Part shown: positions 37,792 through 46,422 of the stretch, piece by piece
Layout of the letters: the number at the start of each line of letters is the position of its first letter
Position numbering within the stretch: position 1 is the stretch's first letter
From: Belliella kenyensis
GTDB lineage: Bacteria > Bacteroidota > Bacteroidia > Cytophagales > Cyclobacteriaceae
Reading direction: 5' to 3'
Assembly: GCF_022549675.1 (NCBI RefSeq)
Contig: NZ_JAKZGR010000007.1
Location: 186,001-250,000, forward strand
Length of the DNA: 64,000 nt
Position numbers and translations under genes: made by a program
The notes under the pieces: model-generated
The model's database searches: none
What the model saw: only the letters and a program-made list of their open reading frames with translations
What the model was told of the DNA's origin: nothing

Positions 37792-38394
37792 TCAATCCAA
37801 CCATCCCACTTTCTTTCTCCATGCATTCATTTCTAGGTTTCTTTGCTGAAGATTTGTAGGAGCTTGGTGGTTTTCGGATTGGGTTCGGAGTCTGATGGAC
37901 TGGGTCTGTTCCTCTAAGGTGGGGAGACAGAGGGAGGCCCTTCTTTCATTGACCAAGGCTATATCATCATAGGCATTGGGACTCAGCTTTCCTTCATCGT
38001 CCCAGTCAAACTGTGTCCCATACAGCTGCTGCTGTCCTGACAGTACTGCAATCCTATCACTGAGGTAGGCCAAGTCCAGCGCTGAAGCTTCTCCTTGATC
38101 TACAGCTTCTGCGAGCAGTTGCTGACACTTTCGCATAAAACTTGGGTTGCTGATCGCATGCTGAATAATCAACCAAGCCGCTGCACTTCCCTCCTCACCT
38201 ACTTTGCTGATCGTAGGGTAACCTATCTCATCGATCACTTGCTCAAGCATGGCTGCATGCTTCAAGTGCAATACCTCCATGTCCTCAGCATACCCTTCTT
38301 GTAGCTTTCCACTACGCATCAGCCTATCCCGAAGTGCCAAATCAGCATCACGAAGGCTGATCAGTTTATCTGCTATGGCTGGGTAGTGAGGCAT
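37792..38394 (-). CDS. DUF6624-like protein, function unknown
   Basis: A 200-residue soluble, helical protein (MPHYPAIADKLISLRDADLA, LKHAAMLEQVIDEIGYPTIS, EGSAAAWLIIQHAISNPSFM, LYGTQFDWDDEGKL). The GYPTISKVGEEGSAAAWLI-type core and the YGTQ segment recall DUF6624 proteins. The frame opens at 38436, but the first 14 residues come from the GTAC repeat array, so I place the start at ATG 38394. No signal peptide. Confidence 0.65.
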   Translation of the reverse strand: MPHYPAIADKLISLRDADLALRDRLMRSGKLQEGYAEDMEVLHLKHAAMLEQVIDEIGYPTISKVGEEGSAAAWLIIQHAISNPSFMRKCQQLLAEAVDQGEASALDLAYLSDRIAVLSGQQQLYGTQFDWDDEGKLSPNAYDDIALVNERRASLCLPTLEEQTQSIRLRTQSENHQAPTNLQQRNLEMNAWRKKVGWLD

Positions 38395-38403
38395 ATTGGA
38401 GAA

Positions 38404-38790
38404 GCGAGAATTTTTGTACAATGTACGATGTACCAAGTACTAAGTAGGGTTGGTTGTTGAATTTGGGTGTTTGTCTTTGTGAGAGACGAGATGTGAGATG
38501 TGAGATGCGAGAAGCGAGATGCGAGAAGCGAGAGACAAGAGACAAGAGACAAGAAACAAGAATCAAGAATCAAGACCAGTGAGATCTCGACTCCTTGTAC
38601 AAAGTACGATGTACCAAGTACAAAGTGGGGTTAGTTGTTGAATTTGGGTGCTTGTCTTTGTGAAATGTGAGATTTGAGAATCAAGACTATCGGATATCGA
38701 CTCTTGATACATAGTACTTCGTACTTGGTACTTTAATTCTCCAAAACCCTCTGCGTTCCTTTGCCCCTCTGCGCACTCTGCGAGAGAATC
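38404..38790. repeat. Word-repeat region (GTAC, GAGACAAGA and TTGAATTTGGGTG words)
   Basis: Runs of GAGATGCGAGAAGCGAG, ACAAGAGACAAGAAACAAGAATC, and GTAC-centred words (GTACAATGTACGATGTACC). Part of it (from 38571) is repeated at +462 bp, and less exactly at 40672-40960. No gene was found here. Confidence 0.85.
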
Positions 38791-39032
38791 TTAGCTCCCG
38801 AAAATCATGATTCCCTTTACTTCCGCCAGCTCATCATTTAAATTTCATTTGATAGGAGAAAATCGCTGAGGTGTATATGCTTTACTCCTTCGATGGTATC
38901 AGTAAAGAAGTCATCCATTGATACCACATACTTAGGATAATGATCATTGATTGCAAGCATAGCCAAAAAACATATTACTTGTCGAAAAAAGAAGAAGCGA
39001 GATGCGAGAGACAAGAACCAAGAATCAAGAAT
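38571..39032. repeat. Tandem unit 1 (internally deleted copy of the ATPase unit)
   Basis: The first 385 bp match 39033-39417 at a constant offset of 462 bp with only a few differences. The unit holds repeat words, a copy of the 3' end of the winged-helix gene (about 38785-38832), the last 39 codons of the AAA ATPase (38838-38955), then a jump to sequence equal to the ATPase upstream region (compare 38956-39032 with 40570-40680). Confidence 0.85.
38838..38955 (-). pseudogene. C-terminal remnant of the AAA ATPase
   Basis: Encodes the same C-terminal stretch (LAINDHYPKYVVSMDDFF and onward to HIHLSDFLLSNEI) as the intact ATPase at 39300-40514. The rest of the gene, about 1.15 kb, is missing. The fusion point reads GCAAGCATAGCCA, where the upstream part comes from the ATPase body and TAGCCA from its promoter region. 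Confidence 0.85.
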
Positions 39033-39299
39033 CAAGACCAGTGAGATCTCGACTCCTTGTACAAAGTACGATGTACCAAGTACAAAGTGGGGTTAGTTGT
39101 TGAATTTGGGTGCTTGTCTTTGTGAAATGTGAGATTTGAGAATCAAGACTAGCGGATATCGACTCTTGATACATAGTACTTCGTACTTGGTACTTTAATT
39201 CTCCAAAACCCTCTGCGTTCCTTTGCCCCTTTGCGCACTCTGCGAGAGAATCTTAGCTCCCGAAAATCATGATTCCCTTTACTTCCTCCAGCTCATCGT

Positions 39300-40514
39300 T
39301 TAAATTTCATTTGATAGGAGAAAATCGCTGAGGTGTATATGCTTTACTCCTTCGATGGTATCAGTAAAGAAGTCATCCATTGATACCACATACTTAGGAT
39401 AATGATCATTGATTGCAAGCAGGGCAGAAAATTCCCTGTCTATCGTATTTTGACTTTCCAATCTATAAGCCACTTGTATATATATTTTGTGATTTTTTTT
39501 CTCTGCAACGAAATCAATTTCTCTATGGTCAAATTTCCCGACAAAAACCTTAAATCCTCTTCTTTTAAGTTCAAGGAAAACAATATTCTCCAATACTCCT
39601 GAGATCATTCTATCTCTATACCCCATGGTGGCATAGAGCAGTGATATGTCTGCTAAAAAGAATTTTTCTTGGGTTTTTAAGATTTCTTTGCCCTTTATAT
39701 CATATCTAGAGACACGATAAAGAATAAAAGCACCTTCTAAAGCAGATAAGTAATTATAGACTGTGTTGATGTCAATTTTACGTTGTTGGCTTTTAAAATA
39801 ATCCGCTACGTTTTTACCTGAAAATGTACTCCCCAAGTTATCAAAAGCATATTGTATTACCCGATTCAATAGTTCAATATCTCTGATTTTATGGCGTTGA
39901 ACTGTGTCTCTTAATATGACAGAGTCATAAATATCGCTTACAACTTGGTATGCTGTTTCTTCTTCATAATCCAGTGTATGGATAACAGGAAAACCACCTT
40001 TTCTCAGGTATTCCACAAAAAGCACATGCTTATTTTGGGAATTGTCTGAATAGGACTTTTTGAAATCTAAAAACTCACCAAATGAGAGTGTGTAGATTGG
40101 TATTTCAACATACCTACCCGCCAACAATGTAGAGAGTTCTGAAGAAAGTAAATGGGAATTTGATCCAGTGATATAGATATCAACATCAAAATCAACCAAG
40201 AATGAGTTTACAGCCTTCTCCCAGAGCTCTACTTCTTGGATTTCATCGAAGAGTAAATAATATTTTTTTGTTGATTTGATTTTACTTTTTACTTCTTCGT
40301 ATAAGCTATTTGCCGAAGTCAAATGAGAATTAGCGAAACTTTCAAAGTTCAAATATATAATCTCAGATGCTTTCACATCTGTTTTAATGATCTCGTTGGT
40401 CAATAACTTCAGTACCGTTGATTTCCCCGACCTTCTTATACCTGTAATGATTTTGATCTGGGGTTTACCAATGAATGCTTTTAATTTTTCGATATAGCTG
40501 TTTCTATTGATCAT
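39300..40514 (-). CDS. AAA ATPase with C-terminal nuclease-like domain (AAA_14/DUF4143 type)
   Basis: A 404-residue protein. Walker A GIRRSGKST (residues 25-33), Walker B YYLLFDEIQEVELWEK (about 90), a sensor-like ITGSNSHLLS, then a winged-helix-like middle and a C-terminal domain with LENIVFLELKRRGFKVFVG, HREIDFVAE and IYIQVAY, which fits the PD-(D/E)xK pattern. Such ATPases occur in many copies in bacteria and archaea; their role is unknown. It is flanked by word-repeat arrays and by copies of the 3' end of the neighbouring gene. Two direct repeats GGTTATAGCCA lie upstream. Confidence 0.88.
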   Translation of the reverse strand: MINRNSYIEKLKAFIGKPQIKIITGIRRSGKSTVLKLLTNEIIKTDVKASEIIYLNFESFANSHLTSANSLYEEVKSKIKSTKKYYLLFDEIQEVELWEKAVNSFLVDFDVDIYITGSNSHLLSSELSTLLAGRYVEIPIYTLSFGEFLDFKKSYSDNSQNKHVLFVEYLRKGGFPVIHTLDYEEETAYQVVSDIYDSVILRDTVQRHKIRDIELLNRVIQYAFDNLGSTFSGKNVADYFKSQQRKIDINTVYNYLSALEGAFILYRVSRYDIKGKEILKTQEKFFLADISLLYATMGYRDRMISGVLENIVFLELKRRGFKVFVGKFDHREIDFVAEKKNHKIYIQVAYRLESQNTIDREFSALLAINDHYPKYVVSMDDFFTDTIEGVKHIHLSDFLLSNEI

Positions 40515-40524
40515 AATTATTTAG

Positions 40525-40576
40525 GGTTATAGCCACAAATATATTTCTTAAAGATTATTTTTTATGGTTATAGCCA
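40525..40576 (-). promoter_or_regulatory. Paired direct repeats upstream of ATPase 1
   Basis: GGTTATAGCCA at 40525-40535 and 40566-40576 (plus-strand reading), 41 bp apart (about four helical turns). Each is a near-palindrome (GGyTATArCC). They end 11 nt upstream of the start codon, so they could bind a repressor, perhaps the ATPase itself. Confidence 0.5.
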
Positions 40577-40599
40577 AAAAATATATTACTTGTCGAAAA

Positions 40600-40970
40600 A
40601 AGAAAAAGCGAGATGCGAGAAGCGAGAAACAAGAAACAAGAATCAAGAGACAAGAAACAAGAATCAAGAATCAAGACCAGTGAGATCTCGACTCCTTGTA
40701 CAAAGTACGATGTACCAAGTACAAAGTGGGGTTAGTTGTTGAATTTGGGTGTATGTCTTTGGGAGAGACGAGAATTTTTGTACCATGTACGATGTACCAA
40801 GTATCAAGTAAGGTTGGTTGTTGAATTTGGGTGTTTGTCTTTGTGAAATGTGAGATTTGAGAATCAAGACTATCGGATATCGACTCTTGATACATAGTAC
40901 TTCGTACTTGGTACTTTACTTCTCCATAACCCTCTGCCTTCCTTTGCCCCTCTGCGCACTCTGCGAGAGA
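40600..40970. repeat. Word-repeat region (third copy)
   Basis: ACAAGAAACAAGAATC words, GTAC words and two TTGTTGAATTTGGGTG segments, ending with TTTGCCCCTCTGCGCACTCTGCGAGAGAA-like sequence at the 3' end of the winged-helix gene. Homologous to 38404-38790 and 38996-39260. No gene was found here. Confidence 0.85.
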
Positions 40971-40973
40971 ATC

Positions 40974-41480
40974 TTAGCTTCCAAAGATCATGATTCCCTT
41001 TACTTCCGCCAGCTCATCTTCCTGGATGTGGACGATGACTTTGCGTTGGAGTTTTTCAAAGGTTTTGTTTTTGAGAAATTCGAGGTATTGAAGGTCTAGG
41101 TTTTTGCCAATCAGGAGGATTTCTATCTCCCCAGTATCGTTACCCATGGCATATTCACCGATGATATATGCTTTTTCTACAGCACCCATACGTCGGACGA
41201 TTTTCTCCATAAGTTCCTCGAGTCCAAAGAACTTCGAAACCATGTTTCTGATTTCGGAGAAAAATGGATGACTTTCATTGGCTTTGTAAACCTTAAGTCT
41301 ACCTTCATCCGCAGTCTCTAATAGTCCTGCTTCTGTCAGCCGATTGAGTTCGACCCGTACTGAATTGGTCGATTCGTCAAACTCCTTTGCCAATGCACGC
41401 AAGTATCCTGTGTTGCTGTGAGAAAAAAACTTCAAAAGGAGCTTAATTCTTGTTTTGGAAGTAACGATGGAGGAGAGCAA
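40974..41480 (-). CDS. Winged-helix protein with degenerate nucleotidyltransferase-like domain
   Basis: A 168-residue protein: an N-terminal winged helix (RIKLLLKFFSHSNTGYLRAL, ESTNSVRVELNRLTEAGLLE, about 5-70) of the ArsR/MarR type, then a region resembling a nucleotidyltransferase fold (AYIIGEYAMGNDTGEIEILLIG) in which the GS and DxD residues are lost. Probably a transcription regulator; such proteins occur beside capsule loci in Bacteroidetes, so control of the neighbouring cluster is plausible. Its last 15 or so codons are also found as fragments at about 38785-38832 and 39247-39294. Confidence 0.75.
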   Translation of the reverse strand: MLSSIVTSKTRIKLLLKFFSHSNTGYLRALAKEFDESTNSVRVELNRLTEAGLLETADEGRLKVYKANESHPFFSEIRNMVSKFFGLEELMEKIVRRMGAVEKAYIIGEYAMGNDTGEIEILLIGKNLDLQYLEFLKNKTFEKLQRKVIVHIQEDELAEVKGIMIFGS

Positions 41481-41544
41481 AGGGTTATAATGATATATGG
41501 TAGATATTTGTAGATATAAGCCTCCGGCGAAATATGGGGAAGTA

Positions 41545-42030
41545 TTAAATGTTAAGTGTTAAGCTTTAAGTGTTAAGTTATGCGCGATTAACATTGAACG
41601 GTTAACGATTAACATTGCCTGAGTTGGTGGATGTGTTGAGTGTTAAGTGTTGAGTGATGCGCGATTAACGTTGAACGGTTAACGATTAACATTGTCGGAG
41701 TTCGTGAGTTTGTTAAGCGTTAAAGGTTAAGGGTTAAGCGATGCGCGGTGAACGTTGAACGATTAACGATTAACATTGCTGAGGTCGTGGGTTTGTTAAA
41801 CGTTAAGGGTTAAGGGTTAAGTGGTGCGCGGTGAACGTTGAACGATTAACGATTAACATTGCTGAGGTCGTGGGTTTTTTAAACGTTAAAGGTTAAGGGT
41901 TAAGTGGTGCGCGGTGAACGTTGAACGATTAACGATTAACATTGCTGAGGTCGTGAGTTTGTTAAACGTTAAGGGTTAAGGGTTAAGTGGTGCGCGGTGA
42001 ACGTTGAAAGGTTAACGATTAACAATGAAA
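41545..42030. repeat. Minisatellite of about 83 bp (AACGATTAACATTG type)
   Basis: The anchor AACGATTAACATTG recurs with its ATTG at 41614, 41691, 41775, 41858 and 41941, and as AATG at 42024; spacings are 77, 84, 83, 83 and 83. Each unit is built from GTTAAGGGTTAAG, GGTGCGCGGTGAACGTTGAACG and GATTAACATTGCTGAGGTCGTG words. It runs up to 8 nt from the stop codon of ATPase 2. The stretch 41481-41544 includes GGCGAAATATG, a dispersed word. Confidence 0.92.
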
Positions 42031-42031
42031 T

Positions 42032-43213
42032 TCAATATAGAAAACCGAATAGCCAGAGCGGGATTCTTTTATCAAGTCCGTATTCAATATTGTCAATTGC
42101 ATATATATCGCAATTTGGATTGCTTTTTTTGTTTTTGCCGCCTACTTCGACCACCCAGCTTTTATCGATTTGAAAGTCGGAGTTTCTTGGAAGGGAGAGT
42201 TGATGTTCGGTACTGAGCTGATTTAGAAAAAAAGTTTCTCTGACATTACCTACATCAACATTTGAACCCAAAGCAAAAGCAAGATTTGGATTGTTTAAAT
42301 ATATTTTTTCAGGTTTTTGCAAAAGGGAAACTCCTTCAGCGTTTTGATGAAGTCCATAGATCAACCCACATTCTTCCAAAAAGTGTAAGTAGGTCAATAA
42401 CGTAGTTCTATTTATTCCAATTTTTTCGCTAAGCTTTGAGATATTTGGGGTAAATGGAACAGAATCAGCAATTATAGCTAGTAGCTGTTTGATCTTTGGA
42501 ATATATGCTACTTCTACTTTTCTTAACATTGGCAACTCTACTTCCAAAATCAGATTGACAATTGAACGAACCTGCTGATGATACAAATCTCCAAATTCTT
42601 TATAAAATGGATAATACCCATGACTCAGGTAATCATTCCAAAACTTCAAAGGTTTTGCTTCAGAGATTATTTCTTCCGAAATACGCAGATGATCTTTGAA
42701 GATAGTTTCAAGACTGACTATCGGAAAATCAAAGCCTTGGTCATAATTCAAAAACTCCCTAAAAGAAAGCCCTTTGAGTGCATACATGACAGCTCTTCTG
42801 CTTAGATCTGCTGCTGAATTTAAGATTTCCAATAGTGACGATCCAGTGAAAATAATTTGAAGTTCCGGATAAAAATCATTTATATTTTTGATTTCCCTGG
42901 ACCAATTTGGGTATTTATGAACTTCATCTAACACCAGTACAATTCCACCTGATTTCGAAAATTGATCTGCCAAATCAAGCAATGTATTTTTTGAAAACCA
43001 GATGTGGTCTAATGATACATACAAAGAAGCATTTCTATTATTTTGATACTTTTCACTTAAGTATTGAAGCAAAAGTGTCGTTTTTCCCACCCCCCTCGCA
43101 CCTGTGATTCCAATCAACCTTTGATCCCACTTAATTTTCTTCATAATACTCCTCTGAAAACTCAAATTTGTCGTTTTCAAAAGTTTAAAATAAAGTTCAA
43201 AAAGAGATTCCAT
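42032..43213 (-). CDS. AAA ATPase with C-terminal nuclease-like domain, second copy type
   Basis: A 393-residue relative of the ATPase at 39300, but clearly divergent. Walker A GARGVGKTT (38-46), Walker B GIVLVLDEVHKY (about 90), IIFTGSSLLEIL, a winged-helix-like LSEKIGINRTTLLTYLHFLE, and a C-terminal DFQIDKSWVVEVGGKNKKS that fits the PD-(D/E)xK core. It is bracketed by the same minisatellite on both sides (41545-42030 and 43309-43453). The function of the family is not known; partners are not visible here. Confidence 0.87.
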   Translation of the reverse strand: MESLFELYFKLLKTTNLSFQRSIMKKIKWDQRLIGITGARGVGKTTLLLQYLSEKYQNNRNASLYVSLDHIWFSKNTLLDLADQFSKSGGIVLVLDEVHKYPNWSREIKNINDFYPELQIIFTGSSLLEILNSAADLSRRAVMYALKGLSFREFLNYDQGFDFPIVSLETIFKDHLRISEEIISEAKPLKFWNDYLSHGYYPFYKEFGDLYHQQVRSIVNLILEVELPMLRKVEVAYIPKIKQLLAIIADSVPFTPNISKLSEKIGINRTTLLTYLHFLEECGLIYGLHQNAEGVSLLQKPEKIYLNNPNLAFALGSNVDVGNVRETFFLNQLSTEHQLSLPRNSDFQIDKSWVVEVGGKNKKSNPNCDIYAIDNIEYGLDKRIPLWLFGFLY

Positions 43214-43229
43214 TGATTTTGTTTATTAC

Positions 43230-43274
43230 ACTATACAAAAATAGTTATTTTATGTTTATCAGACTATACAAAAA
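43230..43274 (-). promoter_or_regulatory. Paired direct repeats upstream of ATPase 2
   Basis: ACTATACAAAAA at 43230-43241 and 43263-43274, 33 bp apart (about three helical turns), beginning 17 bp upstream of the start codon. The arrangement parallels the GGTTATAGCCA pair before ATPase 1. Confidence 0.5.
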
Positions 43275-43308
43275 GAATGATCTTTTCTAATAGTTGATTG
43301 GGAGATAG

Positions 43309-43453
43309 TGCGTTAAGCGATGCACGATTAACGTAAAACGATTAACGATTAACATTATCGAAGTTCGTGGGTTTGTTATAAGTTAAGTGTTGAGTGTTGA
43401 GTGTTAAGTGTTGAGCGATGCACGATTAACGTTGAACATTGAACGATTAACAC
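43309..43453. repeat. Right-hand copies of the AACGATTAACATTG minisatellite
   Basis: About two degenerate units (GCGATGCACGATTAACG, GATTAACATTATCGAAGTTCG, GTTAAGTGTTGAGTG) of the array found on the other side of ATPase 2. The remaining sequence to 43805 holds a GTAC-word run (43570-43607) and GCGAAATAT words (43645-43690), but no gene. Confidence 0.85.
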
Positions 43454-43805
43454 GTTTCCCCTGTCCACAGCTTCGCCCTGTCAGTCACAGGTGAACTTAG
43501 CTTGTATGAGTAATTTTTTTACTCAACAGTAGCAAAGTTATTGATAGTTGGGAAAATAGCAAATGAGAAATGTACAAAGTACGAAGTATAAAGTACCAAG
43601 TACCATGTAGAGAGAATATTTGAGAGACTGATGAAGGGTGAAATATGCCAAAGCGATATAAAGTTGATATATGCCTAGGGCGAAATATAAATCCTTTATC
43701 AATACCCATGTGGGATTTAAAGGAGTGTCGTATCTTGAGTATGGTAACTTATGTCTTGTGCATCAAATCTATTATCCCAAACAAGAATGACAAAACACAG
43801 TATTT

Positions 43806-44642
43806 CTAAAAATGCTCAGCCAGGGCTATCTCTATTTGCTTTAAATAAATTTTATCCATAGGAGCTTGGTATGGATCGTTCATCTTTAATCCTATAGTAT
43901 AAAGTGATTTAGCCTTTTCCAATTGCTCGATATAATTTTCCTTTTGACCAAGCTCTTTATAAACCATAGCTAGGTAATACCTATTTTCCGCAAGGTCATT
44001 GAATGCTTCTTGCTTTTCAAAACATGCTTTTGCCTTTTGTAAATCACCTTGCTCTGCATACAGTACTCCAAGGTGAAGCATATCAAATATACCCATCATG
44101 TAATTAGCCTCCTGATGTCTTTCCAATATTGTCTCAATTGCTTTGTTTGGGTCTCCAAGTGCCTTGTAGCTCAAGGCCAAAACGATATCCAAATGATACT
44201 GACCATTGGCAGTATATCCCATATCGTTATTCATAACTTTTTTCAGAAGCAAACAATCCTCTATAGCCCCTTTATAATCTCTAAAAAACTGAAACCTGCA
44301 TCCTGCTCTATAGCCCAAGTAAGTAACTGTATCATATGCTACAGCTTGGTCTATAAGCTTTTTCCAATTGATAAAATCTCCTGATTTGAGGTAAGACACA
44401 GACTTTGCACGATAAGGCAAAGCCCATGTAGGATCCATTTCCATTACTCTATCATAAACTTCATGGAATTCTTTGCTAAACTGATAGAATTCATTTGATT
44501 TATTTGCTTCGAGACAAGCTTGGTATCTTACCATATTTCCTTGCGCTTTAAACCATTCGCAATTGTATTGTGCATGGGCGGCTTTACCCAAAAAAGATAT
44601 AAAAACTACAAAAATCAAACTTCTAATATGCATGACTATCAA
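43806..44642 (-). CDS. Exported TPR protein
   Basis: A 278-residue protein with a signal peptide (core LIFVVFISFLGKAAHA, cleavage before QYNCEW) followed by TPR-like helix pairs (PYRAKSVSYLKSGDFINWKK, LDIVLALSYKALGDPNKAIE, LGVLYAEQGDLQKAKACFEK, YYLAMVYKELGQKENYIEQL). Probably periplasmic. The start may be the ATG at 44633, which gives a more typical signal peptide. The gene downstream partner is unclear. Confidence 0.72.
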   Translation of the reverse strand: MIVMHIRSLIFVVFISFLGKAAHAQYNCEWFKAQGNMVRYQACLEANKSNEFYQFSKEFHEVYDRVMEMDPTWALPYRAKSVSYLKSGDFINWKKLIDQAVAYDTVTYLGYRAGCRFQFFRDYKGAIEDCLLLKKVMNNDMGYTANGQYHLDIVLALSYKALGDPNKAIETILERHQEANYMMGIFDMLHLGVLYAEQGDLQKAKACFEKQEAFNDLAENRYYLAMVYKELGQKENYIEQLEKAKSLYTIGLKMNDPYQAPMDKIYLKQIEIALAEHF

Positions 44643-44692
44643 TATTTAATAAAAACCTCAACTAGTAATTAGTTACCAATGGCAAATCTATC

Positions 44693-45199
44693 TTAGGGTA
44701 ACACTTCCGTAATAGATCCATTTTCAATTTTGAATACCAAATACTGGTAGTAATCAAGGCCTCTCTCTTCATTTTCATAACCAATCCAGCCTTTTAGGCT
44801 TTTTGTCAATTCGAGGATTTGATTAGAAATAGCTTTATCAAAAGGTCTTTCATTGTAATTTTCATCCGATTCAATCATTCTAAAACGTCCAGTTTGCCAA
44901 TGGCAATTGACTATAAACCGTACCCTAATCCATCCAGATTCATCAATAGATACCGGCTGATAATGCTCTTGAAAGTAATCGCAAATAGCAATTCTTTCAC
45001 CTTCATACTTGTCAGAGTCTCCAAAATTGAAATATTGCAATACAGCATCTTCCTCTCCACACAATTCAAAATCCGAATCATCTACACTTGAATCTGCTGG
45101 AATATCCCCTGTATGTCTTAAATATTCGGGTTTGAGTTCTGTTTTGGCACTACATGAAAACAATCCAAAAACAATGAGCATCAATAGTATACGAATCAT
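44693..45199 (-). CDS. Putative lipoprotein of unknown function
   Basis: Read from the ATG at 45199 it gives 168 residues with a lipoprotein signal (MLIVFGLFSCSAKTELKPEY, Cys lipid site). The frame is open to 45238 but the extra N-terminus would spoil the signal. The second half (GWIRVRFIVNCHWQTGRF, LKGWIGYENEE, YYQYLVFKIENGSITEVLP) recalls TonB C-terminal-like domains of Bacteroidetes lipoproteins. No function is assigned. Confidence 0.65.
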   Translation of the reverse strand: MIRILLMLIVFGLFSCSAKTELKPEYLRHTGDIPADSSVDDSDFELCGEEDAVLQYFNFGDSDKYEGERIAICDYFQEHYQPVSIDESGWIRVRFIVNCHWQTGRFRMIESDENYNERPFDKAISNQILELTKSLKGWIGYENEERGLDYYQYLVFKIENGSITEVLP

Positions 45200-45384
45200 A
45201 TCAAACAATTTTAACCTTTGCAAAGAAAGAAATTTCAAATGCTACTAACAAGTTAAACACTTAGGAAAATCATGAATATCTTTACTAAAATCGCATTTGA
45301 GGAAGATACTGAATAGCCATTCAGGTGTTGTTAAGAAACATTAAATGCCTTTGAAAACTAAGATAGTTTAGAGTTCTTTAATAC

Positions 45385-46419
45385 ATGAAAAAATCAATTA
45401 CATCCTTTTTAATAGCATTCTCTTTTATCTTGCAAGCCAAATCTCAAGAAATCTTTCCTTATGAAAGAGCTATTGAAATGAAGTCAACATATTCAGAAAT
45501 AAAGATTTCGGCTATAAATGATGAAGATAACATAATGCTTTCTGGTAGTTTGATTCTGCCATCTGATGATTTTTCAAAGATTATATTTATCGTACCAGGA
45601 TCAGGACCTGACACAAGACACAATCACCCTTTTTTGACTGAAACTTTTTTAGAAAAAAACATAGCTGTTTTCAGATACGATGAACGTGGAAATGGAAGTT
45701 CAACAGGAATTTACAATGACTACAACTATACCCTCCCTATGCTTGGAAGAGATGTACATACATTGGTTGAAAAACTAAAATCAATTCCTATTCTTGAAGG
45801 AAAAATTTTCGGAATGCTGGGACACAGTTATGGAGGCATGGGTATATTAGAAGCTATAGAAATAGGAATTGAGCCGGATTTTCTTGTCTTTTTGGCAAGT
45901 CCCATCCAAAAGCATGGAGCCTTTTTTACACATCAGCTAGAAAATGACAATCCTATCCTAAAAGATAAATTCAAGTATAACGCAGTGGAAGAAAAAGTCA
46001 GCGTAGTCGAGATAATCAATGATGAAATTGGCAATAACAACCACCTGCCAAATCAAGAAATAAGGAAAATTGCCTACAAAAAAGCAAAAGAAATCGGCTA
46101 CACTAAAAGACGGTATAATAAATTCTCTTACTTTTCCACACCTTACAATCTTGAGATGATCAAGAGAAACTTTGAACCCATTTTTAAAAATATAACTATC
46201 CCAACACTTTATGCAATAGGCGAAAAAGATCCATTTATCAGTGCTAAGGCAGAAACCCAACTATTGAAATCAATCAAAAACCCTAAGATAAAAATTAAGG
46301 TTTTTGATAGGCTGGGACACTTTTTCAAAGAAGAACCTTTGGATATTATGGATGCTTACAATATGGAACACGAGCCAAAAGAGTTTATTACCAATTGGGT
46401 TAGGGATTTGGAATTTTGA
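45385..46419 (+). CDS. Exported alpha/beta hydrolase
   Basis: A 344-residue hydrolase with a signal peptide (MKKSITSFLIAFSFILQAKSQ). The nucleophile elbow is GHSYGGMG; IIFIVPGSGPDTRHNHP supplies the oxyanion region, and a C-terminal Asp (GEKDPF) and His (RLGHFFKEE) complete the triad. It resembles the dienelactone hydrolase/prolyl oligopeptidase-like secreted esterases of Bacteroidetes. It is convergent with the VapC gene, 3 nt away. Confidence 0.85.
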   Translation: MKKSITSFLIAFSFILQAKSQEIFPYERAIEMKSTYSEIKISAINDEDNIMLSGSLILPSDDFSKIIFIVPGSGPDTRHNHPFLTETFLEKNIAVFRYDERGNGSSTGIYNDYNYTLPMLGRDVHTLVEKLKSIPILEGKIFGMLGHSYGGMGILEAIEIGIEPDFLVFLASPIQKHGAFFTHQLENDNPILKDKFKYNAVEEKVSVVEIINDEIGNNNHLPNQEIRKIAYKKAKEIGYTKRRYNKFSYFSTPYNLEMIKRNFEPIFKNITIPTLYAIGEKDPFISAKAETQLLKSIKNPKIKIKVFDRLGHFFKEEPLDIMDAYNMEHEPKEFITNWVRDLEF

Positions 46420-46422
46420 GGA

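Noticed and set aside
38366-38573. Minus-strand frames of about 66 codons in the GAGACAAGA words, with similar ones at 40664-40895
   Set aside because: Repeat-derived, rich in Ser, Leu and His from word translation; not genes.
41545-42030. CRISPR array
   Set aside because: Period is 77-84 bp with no distinct repeat/spacer division, the whole unit is repeated, and no cas genes are near.
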